Below, piece after piece: positions 7,275-13,977 of a stretch of 21,510 nucleotides of DNA (positions within the stretch are counted from its first letter, which is position 1; each line of letters opens with the position of its first letter). The notes below the pieces were generated by a model. It had not been told where the DNA came from, made no database searches, and was given only the letters and a program-made list of their open reading frames with translations. Source of the DNA: an uncultured Micrococcales bacterium (GTDB lineage Bacteria; Actinomycetota; Actinomycetes; Actinomycetales; Microbacteriaceae); the NCBI GenBank assembly GCA_903824455.1, contig CAIJWY010000044.1, forward strand, positions 1 to 21,510. Direction: 5' to 3'. The position numbers were made by a program, and so were the translations under genes.

Positions 7275-7736
7275 ATGAAACATAAGTTACTAACTGCCGG
7301 AGTTACCTTGGTCGTGGCCACCACCCTTTCTGGGTGCAGCCTCTTTTATCCGAATCCTGGACCTACTCCCACACCCACAAAAACCGAGACCCCAACGCCA
7401 ACCCCCACCCCAACGCCAACGGTCGATCCAAACCTAAAACCGGTTGACATTCACATCATTGATGCATCGGCTTTCCGAGGAAACGGTACCGTCGACGTGA
7501 TTGCTGAGGCGCTGGCAATTATGGAAGATAACGGCAAATGCACACTTGTGGTTTCCCAGGGTTCGGTCTCCGAAACCGTAACCGTGAAAGCTGAATCAAA
7601 CGTAAATTCCACACAGTGCTTCCCAATGTCTGTGCCTTTGACCGGATTTAAAGACGGAAAACTGAGCTATAGGGTCACCTATGTTTCTCCTTTGTCTGGC
7701 GGAGAATCAACTAGCGGAACGATATCAATTCAGTAA
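7275..7736 (+). CDS. Secreted lipoprotein with Pro-Thr linker and small beta-rich domain
   Basis: 153-residue predicted lipoprotein of unknown function. The signal peptide (1-20) ends in the lipobox LSGC, with lipidated Cys21. Residues 30-49 form a Pro-Thr repeat linker typical of actinobacterial surface lipoproteins, probably spanning the wall or becoming glycosylated. The remaining 100 residues (about 54-153) alternate short hydrophobic strands and polar loops and contain two cysteines (in NGKC and STQC), a pattern suggesting a small disulfide-linked immunoglobulin-like domain. A strong GGAGG site lies six bases before the ATG. The stop shares one base with the start of the 1153-residue repeat protein (TAATG), so the two are probably made together and may act together at the surface. 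No enzymatic motif is visible. Confidence 0.88.
   Translation: MKHKLLTAGVTLVVATTLSGCSLFYPNPGPTPTPTKTETPTPTPTPTPTVDPNLKPVDIHIIDASAFRGNGTVDVIAEALAIMEDNGKCTLVVSQGSVSETVTVKAESNVNSTQCFPMSVPLTGFKDGKLSYRVTYVSPLSGGESTSGTISIQ
7362..7421 (+). repeat. Pro-Thr codon repeat
   Basis: Low-complexity run of CCN-ACN codons encoding Pro-Thr pairs (residues 30-49), interrupted once by KTE. On DNA it appears as near-repeats of CCAACGCCAAC and CCCACCC. Such runs can change length by slippage. Confidence 0.85.
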
Positions 7737-10700
7737 TGTTCAACAAACTTCGCAAAGTTTTAGTGGGGCTCATAACGCTAAGTTTGAGCCTTGCTGGAAT
7801 CGTGGCGACCGAGGCACCGAGTTTCGCCCTAAACGCCAACACTTTTGACCCTGGTTGGATTATCTCCGACAGCGTTTTCTATGACTGGGGAACTATGGAT
7901 GCCGCTGACATTCAAAAGTTTTTGAATGCTCGCGTGGCAACCTGCACCGACGATGACGGCGGGCCAAAATGCATAAAGAATTACAAGGAAGACGTGGTTG
8001 GCTCCTACGCCATTCGTGGCTCGCTTCATAATTACTCCGATCGCATCTGTGCCGATGTGCCAGCTGCCACCAACCAGAGTGCAGCCCAAATAATCGCGAA
8101 GGTAGCTGTTGCTTGCAAAATTAATCCCCGGGTGTTGATTGTCACCTTGCAGAAAGAGCAAGGACTCATTGGTGCAGCCGACCCGACCGAATATATGTAC
8201 AAGGCGGCGATGGGTTACGGTTGCCCAGACTCGGCCCCAGAAATTTGCGGCCAAGATTCAAACTCGAAGTCACGACTTTTTTGGCAGCTGTATCGAGCGG
8301 CCTGGCAGTTGCGCTGGTATGGCGACCCCAGAGGGTCGTTCACTTACCTAAAGCCAGGCAAGTTCATCAGCATGGGTTACAACCCCAAAGATTCTTGTGG
8401 CAGGAAGAGCTTCAAGCTCAAGAGTCAAGCCACAGCCAATCTCTACTACTACACGCCATACGTTCCAAATAAGGCTGCTCTCGATAATCTCTGGGGCACG
8501 GGAGATACCTGCAGCGCCTACGGTAACCGTAACTTTTGGCGGCAATTCTGGACCTGGTTCGGTTCGCCTGTAGCCGGTGGATACCTGCTGAAGTCTTCCA
8601 CGAGCCAAACCTATTTGGTGAATCAGACCACTAGCAAGCGGTACCTAATCACCAATGAATCAATGGTTGCCGATTTCGAACCGCTCGGACCGCTCGGCAC
8701 CGTTTCCGAAGACTACATCGCCAGCTTTATCGATGCTGGGGAATTAAAGCCTTTGGTTTCTGACGAGGCAGGAAAGCGCTATCTGATTGCTTCTGGTCTG
8801 AAATATGAAATCGCATCGGCAGCGCAGGCAACTGCACTGGGACTCGCCTGGGTAACGGCTCCGCTGCTCACCGACGTTCAGATATCCAATTTTGGTGATC
8901 TCACTTTTGGTAAGTCTGCAACTACCGATGAAACTTTCTTACTCAACGGTTCAACTAGAGCCCTGGTAAACAATGCGGAGCTTCTGAAGACCTTGAGTGC
9001 AATTGGGTCAACGGCTGTGATTCAAGACTCAGTGCTCAACGGATTCACCTTGACCAACCCGGTCACTCAACTAGTTCAGGACTCCGCTGGAAATCGATTC
9101 GACCTGCAAAACGGGCTAAAGGTGCCAATCGGAAGCCAGGCCGTGGCAACGGCGCTTGGCCACAACTGGAGTGCTGCTACCACGATCGATAGCACCAAGC
9201 TTTCTCGAATTACCTCGGCCGCCTTCCTCAAAACTGCCAATGGAACTAGTTCCTACTTCCTCAGCGGCAGCACCAGACACCAGGTGATCAGTTCAGCCAT
9301 GCTCAGTTCGATGTCTAAATTTGGCAGCACCGCCACGGTTTCTTCGGATTACCTGGCCAAATTCCCTTCCGGCAACACGATCTCGTCGCTGCTCAAGTCG
9401 GACACCAAGACCTATTACATCAATGCCGGATACAAATACGTGGTCACTCCAAGTCAAGCCACCGGTATGGGTCTTGATTCAACCAAAGCGGTGTTATGCA
9501 GCAGCGCTCAGTTAACAACAGTGCCATCACCAATTTTGATTAAGTCAAGTGCCGGAGGCCCCACCTATTTGATTGACGACTATTTAGCAAAGCACCCTCT
9601 AAGCGAAGCTGACCTGGAAAACTACACCACGCTCAGTGTGATCGGTACCGTTCCGGCCGCCTACATTTCCGCTATTCCCTCGAAAACCGACCCTGCTCGA
9701 ATGGTAAATAGCACCGATGGCTTGCACTACTTCCTCGTAGGTGCCAAGAAGTATCGCATCTTGAACGCTGCCACAGCCAAATCAATTTCGCCGACCACGT
9801 TTGGTGTCGGTGCCGATTACGCTTCGCTTCCAACGCTCAGCACATCTCAACTCTCCAAATATGTTCTTGGTAGTTCAACCACCTATGTAACCAGTTATGT
9901 GAAAACAACCGATGCCAGTTACCTGATTGAAAACGGTTCTCGCCGCGAAATTCTTGATGCGGCTAGCCTCGCCGCCTATACGGGAGCGCCTCCAGCGGCA
10001 AGCGCGATTTCGGCCTTGCATTTCAAAGCTCTTCCGCTTGGTAATCCGATAGTTGCCGACAACAGTATCTTCAAAACCAGCGATGCTACCAACTACGGAT
10101 TGTTTATCAGCGGCGTTTACTATTCCATGACACCCGAGCTATACAACGATGTGCAGAACGCCGCAGCATGGCATTTCACGAAGTCAACTGGAAAACTATC
10201 TGGAGCTTCGGTGGCGAAACTACCGGCAGGCGTGAAGCTTTCGAATTTTGCCAAGAACGCCACCAGTGGCTACGTACTCTTTGGCGCCGGTAAACAAGCC
10301 ATCACCGACATTCAGAACATTTCCTCCACGGTTGTAACTCTTCCCACTGTCATCCTCGACAAAATAGATGCTGCGAATAACCTGGTACTCACCACCCCAC
10401 TGGTTGTCAAGGAATCGAATACCGCTACCTCGACGGTTTTGCTGACGGCACAGAAAGCCAGAACCATTCTCGACAACGACGAAAGCGCAAAGCTACTTCC
10501 TCTAGTTTCGAGCGGGTCCGCTCAGGTGTGGCCAAAATATGTGATCTCTCAAATCGCACCCGGAACAAAAGTATTGGCTCCGGCCAGCGTCTTCAAAGTG
10601 AAGGAGTCTGGAAATATCTATCTAGTTGATGGCTTTGCTAAAGCACTTCGAATGACTGCTGCCACAGCCGCGGCATTTACTAAAGCCAAGTTGAAAGAGG

Positions 10701-11197
10701 TTACTAGAGCCGATCTCGTTGGTTACAACACGGCCGGAACGCTCGACTGGCAGAAGATCACCTGCGGCACAGAAAGCTACCTGGTTGACGGGGGAGTACC
10801 GCTGTTGCTCGAAGCGGCAACTATTTCCCAGTGGCCTACCGCCGCTAAGGCTCTAGACCAGAAGACCTGCCAAAAACTGAATCCAACCACTACTCGCGTG
10901 GGTGTCTTTATTGCCAATGGCACAGCCAAGTACAAGGTGATTTCAGGAAAACTAAAGCCAATTCGGTCGGCAGCCGAGTACACCGCTTTGCTCGGAAATC
11001 AAACCCCGGCGGCTCTGGTTTCAACCGAGCTGATTGCTTCGATGACGAAACTCAACCCAACCAGCTACGTCGTTGTTGCCAAGGACACCCTCTACAAGGT
11101 AGCGATAAAGTTCAAAACCACCAGAGCAAAGTTGCGCACACTCAACAACCTAAGCACCGATATTTTGCAGCGCGGGCAGGTTTTGATTCTGCCTTAG
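7736..11197 (+). CDS. Large secreted repeat protein with C-terminal LysM domain
   Basis: 1153-residue predicted exported wall-associated protein. Residues 1-32 form a signal peptide (basic start, LVGLITLSLSLAGIVA core, cleavage near SFA-LN). A domain of about 245 residues follows (34-280), with six or more cysteines, TLQKEQGLIG at 137-146 and a highly patterned YYYTPYVPN...GTGDTCSAYGNRNFWRQFWTWFG end. I recognise it as a domain widespread in actinobacterial secreted proteins, often loosely named hemagglutinin or wall hydrolase; the glutamate in LQKEQ recalls lysozyme-like enzymes, but activity is unproven. About 15 copies of a roughly 54-residue repeat run from 282 to 1100. Residues 1109-1152 (YVVVAKDTLYKVAIKFKTT...LQRGQVLILP) are a LysM module, which binds peptidoglycan glycan. 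The ATG overlaps the lipoprotein stop by one base; the stop overlaps the stop of the convergent gene by four. Confidence 0.9.
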   Translation: MFNKLRKVLVGLITLSLSLAGIVATEAPSFALNANTFDPGWIISDSVFYDWGTMDAADIQKFLNARVATCTDDDGGPKCIKNYKEDVVGSYAIRGSLHNYSDRICADVPAATNQSAAQIIAKVAVACKINPRVLIVTLQKEQGLIGAADPTEYMYKAAMGYGCPDSAPEICGQDSNSKSRLFWQLYRAAWQLRWYGDPRGSFTYLKPGKFISMGYNPKDSCGRKSFKLKSQATANLYYYTPYVPNKAALDNLWGTGDTCSAYGNRNFWRQFWTWFGSPVAGGYLLKSSTSQTYLVNQTTSKRYLITNESMVADFEPLGPLGTVSEDYIASFIDAGELKPLVSDEAGKRYLIASGLKYEIASAAQATALGLAWVTAPLLTDVQISNFGDLTFGKSATTDETFLLNGSTRALVNNAELLKTLSAIGSTAVIQDSVLNGFTLTNPVTQLVQDSAGNRFDLQNGLKVPIGSQAVATALGHNWSAATTIDSTKLSRITSAAFLKTANGTSSYFLSGSTRHQVISSAMLSSMSKFGSTATVSSDYLAKFPSGNTISSLLKSDTKTYYINAGYKYVVTPSQATGMGLDSTKAVLCSSAQLTTVPSPILIKSSAGGPTYLIDDYLAKHPLSEADLENYTTLSVIGTVPAAYISAIPSKTDPARMVNSTDGLHYFLVGAKKYRILNAATAKSISPTTFGVGADYASLPTLSTSQLSKYVLGSSTTYVTSYVKTTDASYLIENGSRREILDAASLAAYTGAPPAASAISALHFKALPLGNPIVADNSIFKTSDATNYGLFISGVYYSMTPELYNDVQNAAAWHFTKSTGKLSGASVAKLPAGVKLSNFAKNATSGYVLFGAGKQAITDIQNISSTVVTLPTVILDKIDAANNLVLTTPLVVKESNTATSTVLLTAQKARTILDNDESAKLLPLVSSGSAQVWPKYVISQIAPGTKVLAPASVFKVKESGNIYLVDGFAKALRMTAATAAAFTKAKLKEVTRADLVGYNTAGTLDWQKITCGTESYLVDGGVPLLLEAATISQWPTAAKALDQKTCQKLNPTTTRVGVFIANGTAKYKVISGKLKPIRSAAEYTALLGNQTPAALVSTELIASMTKLNPTSYVVVAKDTLYKVAIKFKTTRAKLRTLNNLSTDILQRGQVLILP
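8579..11035 (+). repeat. About 15 degenerate ~54-residue protein repeats
   Basis: Each unit centres on an aromatic/hydrophobic pair, a turn with Gly or Asn, and a basic-aromatic strand, roughly [YF]-L-[IV]-x(2-4)-G-x-[KR]-x-x-[IVL], then a helix-like stretch often reading AxxAxxLG. Unit cores begin near residues 293, 349, 401, 455, 507, 560, 611, 665, 729, 787, 846, 901, 962, 1015 and 1057, so spacing is mostly 51-64. In the first half two subtypes alternate: one like FLLNGSTRALVNNAELL, the other like FDLQNGLKVPIGSQAVATAL. The copies have diverged at DNA level. The fold is unknown; a repeated beta hairpin (propeller- or solenoid-like) is an inference. Confidence 0.75.
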
Positions 11198-12549
11198 CGT
11201 TTAGCCAAACGCTTGAGCCTCGAAAGTTTCACCGTTTTTCCGAGCGGTTCTAGGCTTTCCGACGGCTCGGTAACTTTAACCGCGAACAGCACCAGCATCA
11301 CCCAACCGATTTCAACCAGTATGCGACTCTCGGTGAGGTTCTGCGTCACAATGCCTACGAATACCAAAATTGGCCAAAGATAAAGCGGGCTGGTATGGCG
11401 AACCGCAAGTCGCCAAAGGCGAACGAAGGTCAGGCCAATCAAAAGTAGGAATAGACCTAAGCCCACGACTCCTAGTTGTAGCCAGACGTCCAGAAAGGCG
11501 TTGTGTGCCTGGAAATAGGGAACGTGATTTATCACCACTAGACCCTGATAAGGCTCAACCCACGGCACCCAGTATGAGGTCCATCCCCATCCCTGCAGTG
11601 GGCGTTCATCGATCAACTGCAGCACGACTTTCCAAATCTTGGTTCGCCCGGTCATGTCTGGTGACTTACCAATGAGGCTAAATATCTGGGCGCGGTAAGT
11701 GAGCACTAGAAGTGCTCCAACCCCAATTACGGCCCAGGCGATTCGGTAGTAGCGGTGTCGAATGTCTCTGGTTTTTCCTTCGGCAGCAATTGAAACTATG
11801 GCTGCAGCCATTACTGCTAACAGGGCGAATCCGATACTTGCCGATCGCGACAGTAGCAACATCGGAACAGCGGCTAAGAAACTGAAAACCGAAACCCAAC
11901 GTCCGGTGGTGTTGGCTGCACGTTCAATGGCGAAAACCACCAGCGCAATCATGCACATGTAGGCCAGCATGTTGGAATTGCCAACTATTCCCTGGATGCG
12001 GTCGTCGGTGAAAAGATTTCCCTGAGTCCAGTAGAAGGCAACAGCGGGAGGGTGGTCTCCCTCATAGTTCGGGAAGAATGGTTCGATCGGGCCGCGTGTA
12101 ACCAGAGCGGCAAATAGTTCGAAAACTACCGAACTATAAATAATTACTCTGAGGGTGTTGCCAAACAGCCTCAGGATCTCGCGCCAGTCGAAAGCGGTAG
12201 CGAGATAGACGGCAAAGACCGAAGTTGCCATTTGAACCAACGCGGCTCCGGCGCTGATCCAAGAATAATTTGACCAGAGCGACCCGATTAGCATCAAAGC
12301 AAGCAGTGCGGTTAGCGGCCATGGAACTCGCTTGAAGGCGGCTTTCCAATCCGAGCTGAACAATCCGACCAGGGTAGCCACGAGCAGCACGCCCAGAACT
12401 ATGCCCCAACCTAGCCAGCCAATGGCATATCGAACAGCGTCACCACCCATCAGCACAAAAAGCGCCAAATAGGCGATAGCGAATCGGGCTCGATAACCGG
12501 CACTGCTGCGGTCGATCACCACTCGAATATTTGTTGTTATCGGCTCCAT
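11194..12549 (-). CDS. O-antigen ligase / Wzy polymerase-like membrane protein
   Basis: 451-residue polytopic membrane protein with about 10-12 hydrophobic segments. It carries the features of the Wzy_C/WaaL superfamily: IVGNSNMLAY (188-197), LLSRSASIGF (232-241), the extracytoplasmic loop with DMTGRTKIWKVVLQLIDERP (298-317) and GWGW (320-323), and QAHNAFLDVWLQLGVVG (347-363), with the histidine expected in the large periplasmic loop. Members join lipid-linked glycans to an acceptor or polymerise repeat units outside the membrane; which of these applies here, and the acceptor, cannot be told. The ATG at 12549 directly abuts the galE stop (TAA-ATG) with no gap, so it is translated by coupling. 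Its last codons overlap the stop of the convergent repeat protein. The long Lys/Arg-rich C-terminus (KLSRLKRLAKR) is probably cytoplasmic. Confidence 0.85.
   Translation of the reverse strand: MEPITTNIRVVIDRSSAGYRARFAIAYLALFVLMGGDAVRYAIGWLGWGIVLGVLLVATLVGLFSSDWKAAFKRVPWPLTALLALMLIGSLWSNYSWISAGAALVQMATSVFAVYLATAFDWREILRLFGNTLRVIIYSSVVFELFAALVTRGPIEPFFPNYEGDHPPAVAFYWTQGNLFTDDRIQGIVGNSNMLAYMCMIALVVFAIERAANTTGRWVSVFSFLAAVPMLLLSRSASIGFALLAVMAAAIVSIAAEGKTRDIRHRYYRIAWAVIGVGALLVLTYRAQIFSLIGKSPDMTGRTKIWKVVLQLIDERPLQGWGWTSYWVPWVEPYQGLVVINHVPYFQAHNAFLDVWLQLGVVGLGLFLLLIGLTFVRLWRLAVRHTSPLYLWPILVFVGIVTQNLTESRILVEIGWVMLVLFAVKVTEPSESLEPLGKTVKLSRLKRLAKR
11196..11213. terminator. Possible bidirectional hairpin at convergent stops
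   Basis: AGCGTTT (11196-11202), loop AGCC, AAACGCT (11207-11213) forms a perfect 7-bp stem with a 4-base loop exactly over the shared stop region of the convergent LysM-protein and O-antigen-ligase-like genes. There is no strong T-tract on either strand, so intrinsic termination would be weak. Confidence 0.35.
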
Positions 12550-13512
12550 TTAGAGGCTCTGAGCTTTCCACACCGAAGAAATGATGTCGTGCAGATCATG
12601 TTTGGCACTCCAGCCGAAGACCTTCTTGATTCGATTCACGTTGGCATTTAATGACGCTGGGTCGCCTGGCCGTCTCGGCTCGATTACAGGAACAATCTCG
12701 GTTCCGCTAACCGATGAAATTTCGCGAATTACGTCGAGCACACTCGAGCCAACTCCGGTTCCAACATTAAAGACGTCGTAGGGGCGCTCGTCGCGATCCA
12801 AGTAGTCGATCGCTGCTAGATGGGCTTCGGCCAGGTCGAGCACGTGAACATAGTCGCGAACGCAGGTTCCATCCTCGGTAGGGAAGTCATTGCCAAAAAC
12901 CCTTGGGGAAACGTTCTTGGCAAGGCTCTGAAAAACAATCGGAACCAGATTCGCCGCCTGAGTGTCCATTAGCTCTGGCCAGCCGGTTCCGGCAACGTTG
13001 AAGTAACGCAAACTAACTTCCCGCAAGCCCCAGTCTTTGGCTGCGGCCTGGGCTAGGTGTTCGCCATCAAGTTTGGTCTGTCCGTATGGGTTAATCGGTT
13101 TGCAATCGAAATCTTCATCAACCTGATCCACATCTGGCACGCCGTAGGTGGCGGCCGACGAAGAGAAAACCAAACGGTTCACCCCGGAAAGTTTCATCGC
13201 GGCTAGCAAATTTTTCATGCCGCCGACATTTTGCTCTTCATACCATTCGGGACGTTCAACCGATTCCCCCACCTTTTTGCGAGCGGCCAGGTGCACTACC
13301 GAAGTTACCTTGTGGGTTTTGAACGTTTCACATAGAAGCGATACCGCCTCTTTACTCGACAGGTCAACTTGCACCAGCTCGGCATCGCCGATTCGACTGC
13401 GGATACCTTCCGACAGGTCGTCGACAACCACGACTTTTTCCCCGCGGTTTTGCAGCAATCGAGTTACGTGTGAGCCAATGTATCCAGCACCGCCGGTGAG
13501 TAAAACAGTCAT
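12550..13512 (-). CDS. galE: UDP-glucose 4-epimerase (GalE)
   Basis: Cytoplasmic NAD-dependent short-chain dehydrogenase-type epimerase interconverting UDP-glucose and UDP-galactose (or the N-acetyl sugars), supplying precursors for surface glycans. The 320-residue product starts MTVLLTGGAGYIGSHV, with the GGxGYIGSH cofactor motif at 7-15, VVDDLSEG at 29-36, HLAARKKVGESV at 74-85, serines in VFSSSAATYG (115-124) and the catalytic pair Tyr143/Lys147 in NPYGQTK. VRDYVHVLDLAEAH (218-231) and VFNVGTG (247-253) complete the GalE signature. The frame is open to 13602, but the extra 30 residues are unlike GalE and lie in the promoter region, so 13512 is preferred. No good ribosome binding site precedes it; a TAGTCT hexamer seven bases upstream suggests a leaderless transcript. 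Confidence 0.96.
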   Translation of the reverse strand: MTVLLTGGAGYIGSHVTRLLQNRGEKVVVVDDLSEGIRSRIGDAELVQVDLSSKEAVSLLCETFKTHKVTSVVHLAARKKVGESVERPEWYEEQNVGGMKNLLAAMKLSGVNRLVFSSSAATYGVPDVDQVDEDFDCKPINPYGQTKLDGEHLAQAAAKDWGLREVSLRYFNVAGTGWPELMDTQAANLVPIVFQSLAKNVSPRVFGNDFPTEDGTCVRDYVHVLDLAEAHLAAIDYLDRDERPYDVFNVGTGVGSSVLDVIREISSVSGTEIVPVIEPRRPGDPASLNANVNRIKKVFGWSAKHDLHDIISSVWKAQSL

Positions 13513-13519
13513 ACCTTTT

Positions 13520-13525
13520 AGACTA
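13520..13525 (-). promoter_or_regulatory. galE: Putative leaderless -10 element of galE
   Basis: On the - strand TAGTCT fits TANNNT and ends seven bases before the galE ATG. TTGAAG at 13545-13550 (- strand) could act as -35, though the 19-base spacer is long. The lack of a spaced Shine-Dalgarno sequence supports a leaderless start. Confidence 0.4.
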
Positions 13526-13586
13526 CCAAAGCCATAAAAACAGGCTTCAACACAGGGTTTAGAGTTCGATTTCGCATTTTCAGCAT

Positions 13587-13614
13587 TTGGTAATAACATC
13601 AATGTAATTACAAC
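13587..13614 (+). promoter_or_regulatory. Putative whiB promoter (-35 TTGGTA, -10 TACAAC)
   Basis: TTGGTA at 13587-13592 and TACAAC at 13609-13614 are separated by 16 bases, directed towards whiB, and would give a leader of roughly 25-30 bases. The spacer is occupied almost entirely by an imperfect palindrome, so the promoter may be under operator control. Confidence 0.4.
13590..13611. promoter_or_regulatory. 22-bp imperfect palindrome in the whiB promoter, candidate operator
   Basis: Left arm GTAATaACAT (13590-13599), two-base centre, right arm ATGTaATTAC (13602-13611). Of eleven opposed positions nine pair; the mismatches are position 6 and the centre. It overlaps the end of the putative -35 and the start of the -10, the usual place for a repressor operator. 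The binding factor is unknown. Confidence 0.45.
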
Positions 13615-13648
13615 GCGGTTACTTCAATCGCTGGCACGGAAATGGGTG

Positions 13649-13957
13649 ATGATGCGAGACGAAAATGGAATACCAGCAAACTGGTTTGTTGATCCACAGT
13701 TTCTTGGTGTCGCGGGGGCCTACGCCACCGATGACGACAACCCACTAGCGTGGCAAGCCGAAGCGGTTTGCGCCGAAACCGACCCAGAACTTTTCTTTCC
13801 TGAAAAAGGTGGCTCGACTCGAGAGGCCAAGCGTATCTGCGCCGGATGCGACGTGAAGGCACAGTGTCTCGAATACGCACTGGCCAACGACGAACGATTT
13901 GGCATTTGGGGCGGGCTTTCCGAGCGCGAACGTCGCAAACTGAAGAAGCGCGCCTAA
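13649..13957 (+). CDS. WhiB-family iron-sulfur transcriptional regulator
   Basis: 102-residue Wbl protein, closest in form to WhiB/WhmD (WhiB2), which in other actinobacteria controls septation and cell division as a partner of the primary sigma factor. The four cluster-binding cysteines are at about 41, 64, 67 and 73 (AVCAET, RICAGCDVKAQC), giving the C-xn-C-x2-C-x5-C pattern. Next come the GIWGG turn (86-90) and a basic C-terminal tail (ERRKLKKR) for DNA contact. Starts at GTG 13646, ATG 13649 and ATG 13652 are all in frame; 13649 is preferred because a GGA lies eight bases upstream, but this is not certain. It lies divergent from galE and 20 bases ahead of a large membrane glycosyltransferase, a neighbourhood commonly seen in this group. 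Confidence 0.95.
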   Translation: MMRDENGIPANWFVDPQFLGVAGAYATDDDNPLAWQAEAVCAETDPELFFPEKGGSTREAKRICAGCDVKAQCLEYALANDERFGIWGGLSERERRKLKKRA

Positions 13958-13977
13958 AAACTCTTAGGAGTTAGCCC

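Noticed and set aside
7362..7421. Short-period repeat as CRISPR or regulatory array
   Set aside because: The repeats are codon-phased Pro-Thr pairs inside a lipoprotein linker with no spacers.
13513..13602. 30-codon N-terminal extension of galE
   Set aside because: The extra residues are not GalE-like, they precede the canonical MTVLLTGGAGYIGSH start, and the stretch holds promoter-like sequences for galE and whiB.
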